DNA of 48,895 nucleotides, from positions 1-48,895 of the forward strand of contig CALFXL010000034.1 in the NCBI GenBank assembly GCA_937958045.1, in the 5' to 3' direction. Below, one piece after another: positions 40,388-48,527 of this stretch. The translations under genes and the position numbers were made by a program. The stretch comes from an uncultured Opitutaceae bacterium. GTDB lineage: Bacteria > Verrucomicrobiota > Verrucomicrobiia > Opitutales > Opitutaceae. Under the pieces are notes generated by a model. That model was given only the letters and a program-made list of their open reading frames with translations, was not told the origin of the DNA and did no database searches. Position 1 is the stretch's first letter, and each line of letters begins with the position of its first letter.

Positions 40388-40436
40388 TCTCGCTAATGTA
40401 GGTCTTAAACGGAACCTTCCACCTACCACTTAGCCC

Positions 40437-41084
40437 ATGATCTCTACGCTCCTAGGCAAAAAGCTCGGAATGACGCAGGTCTACGATGCACAAAACGTGC
40501 TCGTGCCCGTCACCGTAGTCGAAGCCGGTCCCTGCCCGGTCGTCCAAGTCAAGACGACCGAAACGGACGGCTACAACGCAGTCCAACTCGGCTTCTCCAA
40601 GAAGAAAGCCAAGAACACCCCGAAGGCCGAACAAGGCCACGCGAAGAAGGCCGGTCTCGAAGAGACGCCCCGCGTGCTCAGCGAAGTTCGCCTCGATGCC
40701 ACCCCCGACCTCAAGGTCGGCGATGTCGTCACCGTCTCCGCCTTCACCGAAGGCCAGACCGTCGACGTGATCGGCATCACCAAAGGCAAGGGTTTCCAAG
40801 GTGTCGTGAAACGCTTCCGCACCGCTGGCGGTCCCGCCTCGCACGGTTCGATGTTCCACCGCCGCATTGGTTCGGTCGGTATGCGCCAGACCCCTGGTCG
40901 CGTCTGGAAGAACCAGGCCATGCCCGGTCACATGGGCAGCGTCCGCCGCACCGTGCAGAACCTCACCATCGTGAAGGTCATCGCCGAAAAGAACCTCCTC
41001 CTCGTTAAAGGCGCCATCCCGGGCGCCAATGGCGATGATGTCATCGTACGCTCGGCCATCAAAGGCCAGCGCAAGCAAGCCTAA
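40437..41084 (+). CDS. rplC: 50S ribosomal protein L3
   Basis: The 215-residue product opens LLGKKLGMTQVYD. It contains the signature KGKGFQGVVKRF, then GGPASHGSMFHRRIGSVGMRQTPGRVWKNQAMPGHMG, where the loop reaches toward the peptidyl-transferase centre. The leader ACCACTTAGCCC-ATG has no SD sequence. It follows a 108-base structured spacer. Confidence 0.98.
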   Translation: MISTLLGKKLGMTQVYDAQNVLVPVTVVEAGPCPVVQVKTTETDGYNAVQLGFSKKKAKNTPKAEQGHAKKAGLEETPRVLSEVRLDATPDLKVGDVVTVSAFTEGQTVDVIGITKGKGFQGVVKRFRTAGGPASHGSMFHRRIGSVGMRQTPGRVWKNQAMPGHMGSVRRTVQNLTIVKVIAEKNLLLVKGAIPGANGDDVIVRSAIKGQRKQA

Positions 41085-41103
41085 CCCAGGAGGAAACTAG
41101 TCC

Positions 41104-41733
41104 ATGAAACTCAAAGTTTTCACGCCCGACGGCACCTCTTCCCGCGAACAGGATTTTAATCTGCCCACTTTCGAAGGCGACAAAGGCCTTCAAGCCGTCA
41201 AAGAAGTCATCGTCGCGATCAACGCCAACAACCGCCTCGGCACGCACTCCACCAAGACTCGCGGTGAAGTCAGCGGCGGCGGCAAGAAGCCCTGGCGCCA
41301 AAAGGGCACCGGTCGCGCTCGCGCCGGTTCCACCCGCTCGCCCCTCTGGGTCGGTGGCGGTGTCGTGTTCGGCCCGAAGCCCCGCGACTATTCGAAGAAG
41401 ATCAACGCCAAGGTGAAAGCCCTCGCTTTCTCCCGTGCACTCTTCGACCGCGCCAGCGCCGGCGAAATCGACGTCATCGAGAGCTTCCAGGCTCCCAACG
41501 CCAAAACCAAAGAGATGAACCAAGTCATCGGCCGCATCGCGCCCGAAGGCAAAGTCCTCGTGGTCGACGCGCAGTTCTCGGTCGAAGCCGCTCGCGCTAC
41601 TCGCAACATTGCCCGCGTCTCCCTTCAGGAAGCCGCGAAGCTCAACACCCTCGATCTGGCCCAATATCGTAAGATCATCGTCTCCACGGCCGCCCTCGAG
41701 AAAATCATCGCCCGTGTCGGAGGTAACTCATGA
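41104..41733 (+). CDS. rplD: 50S ribosomal protein L4
   Basis: The 209-residue product has the family loop GKKPWRQKGTGRARAGSTRSPLWVGGG that lines the exit tunnel. In E. coli L4 represses the S10 operon; whether it does so here is unknown. It has a strong SD sequence (AGGAGG about 12 bases upstream). Its stop overlaps rplW (ATGA). Confidence 0.98.
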   Translation: MKLKVFTPDGTSSREQDFNLPTFEGDKGLQAVKEVIVAINANNRLGTHSTKTRGEVSGGGKKPWRQKGTGRARAGSTRSPLWVGGGVVFGPKPRDYSKKINAKVKALAFSRALFDRASAGEIDVIESFQAPNAKTKEMNQVIGRIAPEGKVLVVDAQFSVEAARATRNIARVSLQEAAKLNTLDLAQYRKIIVSTAALEKIIARVGGNS

Positions 41734-42011
41734 GCGCCCATAACGTTCTCAAACTCGTCCGCCTGACGGAAAAATCGAACAAACTGTCCTCCGAATACGG
41801 CCAGTACACCTTCGAAGTCTTCCCCGGCGCCACCAAATACACCGTCGCTGAAGCCGTCGAAAAGACCTTCAAGGTCACGGTGACCCGCGTGAACATCCAG
41901 AACTACCGCGGCAAAAACAAACGCACCCGCAATGGCCGTTCCACCACGACCTCCGACTACAAGAAGGCGATCGTGACCCTCAAGGCCGGCGACAAGATCG
42001 AACTCGTCTAA
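41730..42011 (+). CDS. rplW: 50S ribosomal protein L23
   Basis: Tunnel-exit protein of 93 residues that docks trigger factor and SRP. LTEKSNKLSSEYGQYTFEV and TRVNIQNYRGKNKR match the family. It overlaps rplD by four bases and has GGAGG just upstream in the end of rplD. Confidence 0.96.
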   Translation: MSAHNVLKLVRLTEKSNKLSSEYGQYTFEVFPGATKYTVAEAVEKTFKVTVTRVNIQNYRGKNKRTRNGRSTTTSDYKKAIVTLKAGDKIELV

Positions 42012-42036
42012 CCCGCGCCCACGGAGAAACACCACC

Positions 42037-42906
42037 ATGGCAATTCAACCTTTCCGCCGCCCCCTCACGCCCGCCCAGCGCTTCACCGCGCTGAACAAGG
42101 AGCAGGGCCTCACCAAGAAGCGTCCGGAGCGTTCCCTCACCGAGCCGAAGCCCAAGACGGGCGGACGCAACGTGTACGGCCGTGTCACCTCCCGCCATCG
42201 CGGCGGCGGTCACAAACAGCTCTACCGTATCATCGACTTCAAGCGCGACATCCTCGATCAGCCCGCCAAAGTGCAGGCCCTCGAGTACGATCCGAACCGC
42301 TCGGCCAACATCGCGCTCGTCTCGTATCCCAACGGTGAAAAGCGCTACATCCTCGCGCCCGAAGGCCTCGCCGTCGGCGCCACGATCATCGCTTCCAACA
42401 AAGCCACCACGAACGACTTCACGGTCGGCAATAACTTCCCGCTGGCGATCATCCCGCCCTCGACCCGCCTCCATGCGGTCGAATTGATCCCGGGCCGTGG
42501 CGCCCAGCTCGCTCGCTCGGCTGGCACCTCGCTCGAGCTCGTCGCCGTCGAAAACAACATGGCGACCCTCAAGATGCCCTCCGGCGAACTCCGTTATGTG
42601 AACGCCAACGCCCGCGCCACCATCGGTGTCGTCGGCAATGGCGACCATAACAAGCAGTCGCTCGGCAAGGCCGGTCGCGCCCGCTGGATCGGCAAACGTC
42701 CGCACGTCCGCGGTATGGCCATGAACCCCGTCGATCACCCCAACGGTGGTGGTCAGGGTAAGTCCAAGGGTGGTGGTGGCCGTCAACAGCTCGTCTCCCC
42801 GTGGGGCCAGCTCGCGAAAGGCTATCCGACCCGCCGCCGTTCGAAGCCCTCGAACAGCCAGATCATCACGCATCATAACGGCCGCAAACCGCGCGGTAAG
42901 AAGTAA
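42037..42906 (+). CDS. rplB: 50S ribosomal protein L2
   Basis: The 289-residue product is needed for peptidyl transfer and subunit joining. GRNVYGRVTSRHRGGGHKQLYR and RGMAMNPVDHPNGGGQGKSKGGG are the signature blocks, with the normal lysine-rich C-terminus (GRKPRGKK). ACGGAG lies about 11 bases upstream of the ATG. Confidence 0.98.
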   Translation: MAIQPFRRPLTPAQRFTALNKEQGLTKKRPERSLTEPKPKTGGRNVYGRVTSRHRGGGHKQLYRIIDFKRDILDQPAKVQALEYDPNRSANIALVSYPNGEKRYILAPEGLAVGATIIASNKATTNDFTVGNNFPLAIIPPSTRLHAVELIPGRGAQLARSAGTSLELVAVENNMATLKMPSGELRYVNANARATIGVVGNGDHNKQSLGKAGRARWIGKRPHVRGMAMNPVDHPNGGGQGKSKGGGGRQQLVSPWGQLAKGYPTRRRSKPSNSQIITHHNGRKPRGKK

Positions 42907-42924
42907 TCCCGAACCTTTCGCACC

Positions 42925-43200
42925 ATGGCACGTTCCATCAAAAAAGGCTTCTTCGTTGATTATCACCTGCTCGAGAAGATCGAGAAGGCGACGAAGACCG
43001 GCGCCAAGAAACCCATCCAGACCTGGTCGCGTCGCTCGACCATCACGCCCGATTTCGTCGGGCACACGTTCAACGTCCACAACGGCAAGGCGTTCGTCGC
43101 CGTCTACGTCACCGAGAACATGGTCGGCCACAAGCTCGGCGAATTCGCGCTCACCCGCGTGTTCAAGGGCCACGGCGGCATGACCCGCAAAGAAGTCTAA
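42925..43200 (+). CDS. rpsS: 30S ribosomal protein S19
   Basis: Head protein of 91 residues: MARSIKKGFFVD, TWSRRSTITPDFVGHTFNVHNGKAFVAVYVTENMVGHKLGEFALTR in standard order. The leader is CTTTCGCACC-ATG with no SD sequence. A spacer with a hairpin separates it from rplV. Confidence 0.98.
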   Translation: MARSIKKGFFVDYHLLEKIEKATKTGAKKPIQTWSRRSTITPDFVGHTFNVHNGKAFVAVYVTENMVGHKLGEFALTRVFKGHGGMTRKEV

Positions 43201-43225
43201 TCTCTAACACCTAACACCTAAAAGG

Positions 43226-43251
43226 GCAGGGGGCCGCATCCGCGGCCCTGC
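43226..43251 (+). promoter_or_regulatory. Hairpin in the rpsS-rplV spacer
   Basis: A ten-base-pair stem with a two-base GG bulge: GCAGGGGGCCGC (43226-43237), loop ATCC, GCGGCCCTGC (43242-43251). No T run follows, so it may be a processing, stabilising or protein-binding element rather than a terminator. Two CTAACAC words precede it. Confidence 0.4.
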
Positions 43252-43284
43252 TGTCGCCTCCGTCATCGAAGGAATCCTCTACTC

Positions 43285-43626
43285 ATGGAAGTCCAAGCCC
43301 TCACCCGCTACGCGCGGATGTCTCCGAAGAAAGTCCGCGAAGTCGCCCGCACCGTCCAAGGCCGCAAAGCCACGGAAGCGGTCGACCTGCTCACGCTCAT
43401 CCCGCGCAAATCCGCGCGCCTGATCGTCAAGACGCTCAAGTCCGCGATCGCCAACGCTGAGAACAATAACAACCTCGCCGCCGATTCCTTGGTGGTGAAG
43501 AGCGCGATCGTTGAAAACGGTCCCGTCCTCAAACGCTTCAAGGCCGGCGCCCGCGGCTCCGCGATGCCCCGCCGCAAGAAGATGTCCCACATCCGCATCG
43601 TTCTCTCCGACGGCAACTCCAACTAA
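43285..43626 (+). CDS. rplV: 50S ribosomal protein L22
   Basis: Tunnel-wall protein of 113 residues. ALTRYARMSPKKVREVARTVQGRKATEA and the long loop ending PRRKKMSHIRIVLSD are characteristic. AAGGA lies about 11 bases before the ATG. It starts after an 84-base spacer with a stable hairpin. Confidence 0.97.
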   Translation: MEVQALTRYARMSPKKVREVARTVQGRKATEAVDLLTLIPRKSARLIVKTLKSAIANAENNNNLAADSLVVKSAIVENGPVLKRFKAGARGSAMPRRKKMSHIRIVLSDGNSN

Positions 43627-43635
43627 TTTACTCAC

Positions 43636-44271
<636 letters not shown>

Positions 44272-44309
44272 TCCGACGTCTGGATCTCTAAATAAGGAGA
44301 AAAACTCCC

Positions 44310-44732
44310 ATGGCTCTCGCTCCCGCACGCACTAAATACCGCAAATCGCAAAAAGGATCTCGCGCCGGCAATGCCAAACGTGGCAACACGCTCGCTTTCG
44401 GCGAGTTCGGCCTCCAATCGCTGACCCGCGGCCCCATGACCGGCCGCCAGATCGAGGCTGCCCGCGTCACCATCTCGCGCCACCTTAAGCGCAAGGGCAA
44501 ACTCTGGATCCGCGTTTTCCCGCACAAACCCGTCACCAAGAAACCCGCCGAAGTCCGAATGGGTTCCGGTAAAGGTGGCGTCGAATACTACGTCGCCCAA
44601 ATCAAGCCCGGCGCCGTCCTCTTCGAACTTTCCGGCGTTCCCGCCAGTGTCGCCAAGGAAGCCTTCCGTCTGGCCGATGCCAAGCTGCCCTTCCATTGCC
44701 GCTTCATCGTGCGCGAAGGCGCTATCAGCTAA
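44310..44732 (+). CDS. rplP: 50S ribosomal protein L16
   Basis: The 140-residue product contacts the A-site tRNA. PARTKYRKSQKGSRAGNAKRGN, LTRGPMTGRQIEAARVTISRHLKRKGKLWIRVFP and the family word MGSGKGGVEYYVAQIKPG are all present. A good SD sequence (AAGGAG) lies upstream. Confidence 0.98.
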   Translation: MALAPARTKYRKSQKGSRAGNAKRGNTLAFGEFGLQSLTRGPMTGRQIEAARVTISRHLKRKGKLWIRVFPHKPVTKKPAEVRMGSGKGGVEYYVAQIKPGAVLFELSGVPASVAKEAFRLADAKLPFHCRFIVREGAIS

Positions 44733-44759
44733 CCCTGCAACCGCCCAACGGCCGCACCC

Positions 44760-44957
44760 ATGACTTCTAAAGAAATCCGCGAACTCGCGCCCGCCGAGAT
44801 CAAAACCAAGCTCGCCGAAACCCGCGCCGAACTCCTTCAGCTCCGCCTGAAGAAGAACACCGGTCAGGTCGAAAAGACCCACACCCTCCGCGCTCTCCGC
44901 AAGGACATCGCGCGCCTCGAGACCATCCTTAAACAGAAATCCGCCCAGGCCGCCTGA
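44760..44957 (+). CDS. rpmC: 50S ribosomal protein L29
   Basis: Small helical-hairpin protein of 65 residues at the tunnel exit. The signature LRLKKNTGQVEKTHTLRALRKDIARLETILKQK fits well. It has no SD sequence; the leader is GGCCGCACCC-ATG. Confidence 0.95.
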   Translation: MTSKEIRELAPAEIKTKLAETRAELLQLRLKKNTGQVEKTHTLRALRKDIARLETILKQKSAQAA

Positions 44958-44981
44958 GTGCGCCGCTAGTCCCATACGATC

Positions 44982-45311
44982 ATGTCAACTTCGACCCGCA
45001 ACAAACGCAAAGACCTCATCGGCTTCGTCACCAGCCGCTCCGGCGACAAGTCCATCAAGGTCACCGTCCCTTACAAGGCGCCGCACCCGCTCTACCACAA
45101 GGTCGTTAATCGCAAGACCGTTGTCCACGTGCACGACGAGAAGAACGAGACCAAGGTGGGCGACAAAGTCGAAATCATGGAAACCCGCCCGATCAGCCGC
45201 CTGAAGCGCTGGCGCGTCATCCGCGTCATCGAAGCCGCCGTCGTCGCTGGTAACGCCATCAGCGAAAAAGACGTCGCCGAGACCGTCCCGACCAAGACCA
45301 CGCAGGCCTGA
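44982..45311 (+). CDS. rpsQ: 30S ribosomal protein S17
   Basis: OB-fold protein of 109 residues. NKRKDLIGFVTSRSGDKSIKVTVPYKAPHPLYHKVVNR and VEIMETRPISRLKRWRVI match S17. It is longer than the usual 80-90 residues because of a C-terminal tail of about 20 residues (VVAGNAISEKDVAETVPTKT). No SD sequence is seen. Confidence 0.96.
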   Translation: MSTSTRNKRKDLIGFVTSRSGDKSIKVTVPYKAPHPLYHKVVNRKTVVHVHDEKNETKVGDKVEIMETRPISRLKRWRVIRVIEAAVVAGNAISEKDVAETVPTKTTQA

Positions 45312-45346
45312 GCGCCCACAACCCGCATAACCAGGAATTAAGCGAC

Positions 45347-45712
45347 ATGATCCAACTGCGCTCCATTCTCGAAGTGGCCGACAACACTGGCGCCCGCAAG
45401 GCCGCCATGATCGCCAAAAAAGGCCAGAACACCACCACCGCCGCCGTCGGCGATATCATCACCGTCCACATCAAGGACAGTGGCACCGACGCCAGCGTGA
45501 AAAAGGGTGAAGTGGCCAAGGCCGTCGTCGTCCGCACCAAGGCTCCCGTCCGTCGCGCGGATGGCAGCTACCTGCGTTTCGACAGCAACGCCATCGTCAT
45601 CATCGACGCCACCAATAATCCCAAGGGCACCCGCATCTTCGGCCCTGTCGCCCGCGAACTGCGCGCGAAGAATTTCATGAAGATCATCTCCCTCGCTCCG
45701 GAGGTTCTCTAA
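45347..45712 (+). CDS. rplN: 50S ribosomal protein L14
   Basis: Intersubunit-bridge protein of 121 residues: MIQLRSILEVADNTGARKA, ATNNPKGTRIFGPVARELR and the final FMKIISLAPEVL are standard. AGGA lies about 10 bases upstream. Confidence 0.98.
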   Translation: MIQLRSILEVADNTGARKAAMIAKKGQNTTTAAVGDIITVHIKDSGTDASVKKGEVAKAVVVRTKAPVRRADGSYLRFDSNAIVIIDATNNPKGTRIFGPVARELRAKNFMKIISLAPEVL

Positions 45713-45713
45713 C

Positions 45714-45980
45714 ATGGCTACCAAATTCCACGTCAAACGCGGCGACCAGGTGGTCGTCATCGCCGGAGCCCACAAGGGCAAGTCCGGCAAGATCCTCGAA
45801 ATCCGCGCCTCCAAAAATCGCGCGATCGTCGAGGGCGTCGGCCTCATCAAACGTCACCTGAAGAAGTCGGAACAGCACCCCAACGGTGCCATCGTCGAAC
45901 GCGAAGGCTCGATCCACGTCTCGAACCTCATGCTTCAGTCGACGTACGACGCCAGCAAGCGCGCGAAGAAGTCCGCCTAA
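45714..45980 (+). CDS. rplX: 50S ribosomal protein L24
   Basis: KOW-domain assembly initiator of 88 residues. FHVKRGDQVVVIAGAHKGKSGKILEI is the KOW motif. It starts one base after the rplN stop with GGAGG inside the end of rplN. It is followed by the structured rplX-rplE spacer. Confidence 0.96.
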   Translation: MATKFHVKRGDQVVVIAGAHKGKSGKILEIRASKNRAIVEGVGLIKRHLKKSEQHPNGAIVEREGSIHVSNLMLQSTYDASKRAKKSA

Positions 45981-46005
45981 CAAGCAAGGCCGCGAAGACG
46001 TTCCA

Positions 46006-46072
46006 GATCGTAACAAGCTGCAGAGAGGGCAGGGGAGTTTTCCCCGACATTTCCCTCACTTGTTACTTGATC
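46006..46072 (+). promoter_or_regulatory. Nested three-tier RNA stem in the rplX-rplE spacer
   Basis: Outer stem: GATCGTAACAAG (46006-46017) with CTTGTTAC (46059-46066), a TT bulge and GATC (46069-46072). Middle: GAGGG (46025-46029) with CCCTC (46053-46057). Inner: GGGGA-GTTT-TCCCC (46032-46045). In E. coli this junction is where S8 represses the spc operon; an equivalent role here is inference. Confidence 0.5.
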
Positions 46073-46161
46073 CCGAGCCCATCTTCCGGCCTTCTTTGCC
46101 TCTTTTCCTCTAAAAACACTCTCAAATGCCATCGGGTCGGAAATCCGGTGGCCTCGCACCA

Positions 46162-46737
46162 ATGAGCAGCAACTACACTCCCGTCCTCAAGAAGCTCTAC
46201 AACGAGCACGTTATCCCCGAGCTCGTGAAGAGCCGCGGCTACAAGAACAAGCACGAAGTTCCGAAGATCGCGAAGATCGTTCTCAACACCGGCATCGATG
46301 CCGACGCCGATAAGAACCAGATCGCCGACTCCGCGCGCGACCTCGGCCTCATCGCCGGCCAAAAGCCCGTTCTCACCCGCGCCCGCAAGGCCATCTCGAA
46401 TTTCAAACTAAAGCCCAACCAAGTCGTGGGCGCGTTCGTCACCCTCCGCGGCGACGCCATGTGGGAGTTCTTCTATCGTCTGCTCTCTGTCGCCCTCCCG
46501 ACCATCCGCGACTTCCGCGGCGTCTCGCCGAAGCTCGACGGCCAGGGCAACTACAACCTCGGCATCGCCGACTTCACCATCTTCCCCGAAATCACGGTTG
46601 AAAACGTGAAGAAGACCATGGGCCTCGACATCTCGATCGTCACCACCGCCAAGACCGACGAAGAAGGCCGCGAACTCCTCAAACTCCTCGGCATGCCCTT
46701 CCGCCGCAGCGAAACCGCCGCCAAGACCGCCGCCTAA
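46162..46737 (+). CDS. rplE: 50S ribosomal protein L5
   Basis: The 191-residue product binds 5S rRNA. PKIAKIVLNTGIDADADKNQ, FKLKPNQVVGAFVTLRG and the loop FRGVSPKLDGQGNYNLGIADFTIFPEI are family marks. An in-frame ATG at 46126 would add MPSGRKSGGLAP; MSSNYTPVLKKLY at 46162 fits the family start better. Neither has an SD sequence. Confidence 0.96.
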   Translation: MSSNYTPVLKKLYNEHVIPELVKSRGYKNKHEVPKIAKIVLNTGIDADADKNQIADSARDLGLIAGQKPVLTRARKAISNFKLKPNQVVGAFVTLRGDAMWEFFYRLLSVALPTIRDFRGVSPKLDGQGNYNLGIADFTIFPEITVENVKKTMGLDISIVTTAKTDEEGRELLKLLGMPFRRSETAAKTAA

Positions 46738-46755
46738 TCACCAACCCATTTCGCC

Positions 46756-47061
46756 ATGCCGAAAACGTCCGCCATCGAACGTAACAAAAAGCGCATCAAG
46801 CTCGTTGAAAAATACGCCGCCAAGCGTGCCGAGCTGAAAGCCATCCTCGCCAACCCGGAAACCTCCGACGAGGACTTCTACGCCGCTCAGAAAAAGCTCC
46901 AGAAGCTCCCCAAGAACTCCGCCGCCGAGCGCGTGCGCAACCGTTGCTCCTTGAGCGGTCGTCCCCGCGCTTACATCGGCAAGTACGGCGTCTCCCGTAT
47001 CCAGTTCCGTGAGCTCGCGCTCGCCGGAAAAATCCCCGGCGTCACTAAATCCTCCTGGTAA
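46756..47061 (+). CDS. rpsN: 30S ribosomal protein S14 (zinc-independent form)
   Basis: The 101-residue long form without the CxxC zinc ribbon: only one cysteine is present in RNRCSLSGRPRAYIGKYGVSRIQFRELA. The long C-minus form is the one used by many Gram-negatives. The leader CATTTCGCC-ATG has the shared non-SD motif. Confidence 0.97.
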   Translation: MPKTSAIERNKKRIKLVEKYAAKRAELKAILANPETSDEDFYAAQKKLQKLPKNSAAERVRNRCSLSGRPRAYIGKYGVSRIQFRELALAGKIPGVTKSSW

Positions 47062-47070
47062 ACCTTTTTT

Positions 47071-47100
47071 GCCTGCGGGAGTCGGATATGACCCGCCGGC
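47071..47100 (+). promoter_or_regulatory. Hairpin in the rpsN-rpsH spacer
   Basis: GCCTGCGGG (47071-47079) and CCCGCCGGC (47092-47100) pair with one mismatch around a 12-base loop. A T run precedes rather than follows the stem on the plus strand, so it is not a plus-strand terminator. Confidence 0.35.
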
Positions 47101-47119
47101 AATCCAATAACATCCAACC

Positions 47120-47512
47120 ATGACTGATCCGATCAGCGACTTCCTGACCCGTCTCCGCAATGCGTCGAAGGCCGGTCTCGCCGAATGCGTCGCTCCGCAT
47201 TCCAAACTCAAGGAGGCCATCGCCGGCATCCTTAAAGCCGAAGGCTACGTCTCCGACGTCACTACCGGCACCGACGACAAGGGCCACAAGACCCTCGTCG
47301 TGAAAATGAAGTACGTCGACAACGCCCCGGCGCTGACGAACGTCTCGCGCGTGTCCACCCCGGGCCGTCGCCTCTACTACCGCTATTCCGAGATCCCGCG
47401 CGTTCTCAACGGCCTCGGCATCGGCATCCTCTCCACCTCGAAGGGCGTTCTCAAGGACGGCGACTGCCGCCGTGAGAAAGTCGGTGGCGAACTCATCTGC
47501 AACGTCTGGTAA
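47120..47512 (+). CDS. rpsH: 30S ribosomal protein S8
   Basis: The 130-residue product binds 16S helix 21 and, in E. coli, represses the spc operon through its mRNA. MTDPISDFLTRLRNA, SRVSTPGRRLYYRYSEIPRVLNGLGIGILSTSKGV and the C-terminal GGELICNVW are standard. The leader CATCCAACC-ATG has no SD sequence. Confidence 0.98.
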   Translation: MTDPISDFLTRLRNASKAGLAECVAPHSKLKEAIAGILKAEGYVSDVTTGTDDKGHKTLVVKMKYVDNAPALTNVSRVSTPGRRLYYRYSEIPRVLNGLGIGILSTSKGVLKDGDCRREKVGGELICNVW

Positions 47513-47527
47513 CCAGGAGCGCCCAAC

Positions 47528-48067
47528 ATGTCTCGCATCGGTAAAGTTCCCGTTTCCATTCCCGACAAGGTCAAGATCGCGGTTAATGAAGATAACACCG
47601 TGCTCGTCGAAGGCCCGAAGGGTAAAGTCTCCAAGTCCTTCGCGGATGTGGTGAAGATCACCGTGGCCGATCAAAAGGTCACCATCTCGCCGCTCGAAGA
47701 AACCCGCTTCGCCCGCGCCATGTACGGCACGGCTCGCTCGGTGATCGCCGGCATGGTGAAAGGCGTCACCGAAGGTTTCGCCAAAGAGCTCGAAATTCAG
47801 GGCGTCGGTTTCAAAGCCGCGCTCAAGGGCAAGCAGCTCGATCTCGCGCTCGGCTATTCGCACCCGATCCTCTTCGACATTCCCGAAGGCATCAAGATCA
47901 CGGTCACGGACCAGACCAAGCTGAAGGTCGAAGGCTGCGACAAGCAGCTCGTCGGTGCCGTCACCGCCAACATCCGCGCCTACTATCCGCCGGAACCGTA
48001 CAAAGGTAAGGGCGTCCGCATCGTCGGCGAACGCGTCCGTCGCAAGGAAGGCAAAACCGTCGCCTAA
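47528..48067 (+). CDS. rplF: 50S ribosomal protein L6
   Basis: Two-domain protein of 179 residues. MSRIGKVPVSIP and the C-terminal signature YYPPEPYKGKGVRIVGERVRRKEGKT are present. AGGAG lies about 10 bases before the ATG. Confidence 0.98.
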   Translation: MSRIGKVPVSIPDKVKIAVNEDNTVLVEGPKGKVSKSFADVVKITVADQKVTISPLEETRFARAMYGTARSVIAGMVKGVTEGFAKELEIQGVGFKAALKGKQLDLALGYSHPILFDIPEGIKITVTDQTKLKVEGCDKQLVGAVTANIRAYYPPEPYKGKGVRIVGERVRRKEGKTVA

Positions 48068-48071
48068 TAAA

Positions 48072-48151
48072 ATTAAGAATGACGCCCGGAGATCTCCGCA
48101 TCGCGGCTTAACCGGCCATCCGCTCTCCGCATCGCATTCTAAATTCTTAAT
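48072..48151 (+). promoter_or_regulatory. Structured spacer between rplF and rplR
   Basis: A perfect 9-bp inverted repeat, ATTAAGAAT (48072-48080) and ATTCTTAAT (48143-48151), encloses the 12-base palindrome CGGAGATCTCCG (48087-48098). It also encloses two direct copies of CTCCGCATCGC (48094-48104, 48125-48135). No terminator T run follows. Role unknown. Confidence 0.4.
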
Positions 48152-48162
48152 CCTTACTTTCA

Positions 48163-48525
48163 ATGAACACTATCCGCAAAGCCGACCTCCTCCAGAAACG
48201 CCGCTGGAGAATCCGCAAGAAGGTCAAAGGCACCGCCGAACGCCCCCGTCTCGCCGTGCGCTTCACGGGCAAGCATGTTTACGCCCAAGCCATCAACGAC
48301 GATACCGCCACCACCCTGGTGTTTCTCTCCAGCCTCGACGCCGAGCTCCGCAAACAGAAGCTCGCCGCCAACCTCGCTGGTGCGAAAGCCCTCGGCGAAG
48401 CCTTTGCCGCCAAAGCCAAGGCTGCCGGCGTGACGAAGGTCGTCTTCGACCGCTCCGGTGCGCCCTATCACGGTAAAGTCAAAGTCTTCGCTGATGCCGC
48501 CCGCGAAGGCGGTCTCGTATTCTAA
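48163..48525 (+). CDS. rplR: 50S ribosomal protein L18
   Basis: 5S rRNA-binding protein of 120 residues. KRRWRIRKKVKGTAERPRLAVRFTGKHVYAQAINDD and VVFDRSGAPYHGKVKVFADAAREGGLVF match the family. The leader CTTACTTTCA-ATG has no SD sequence. Confidence 0.97.
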   Translation: MNTIRKADLLQKRRWRIRKKVKGTAERPRLAVRFTGKHVYAQAINDDTATTLVFLSSLDAELRKQKLAANLAGAKALGEAFAAKAKAAGVTKVVFDRSGAPYHGKVKVFADAAREGGLVF

Positions 48526-48527
48526 TC

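Noticed and set aside
46126..46161. Upstream in-frame start of rplE
   Set aside because: It would add 12 residues not seen in L5 proteins; neither start has an SD sequence, so family alignment decides for 46162.
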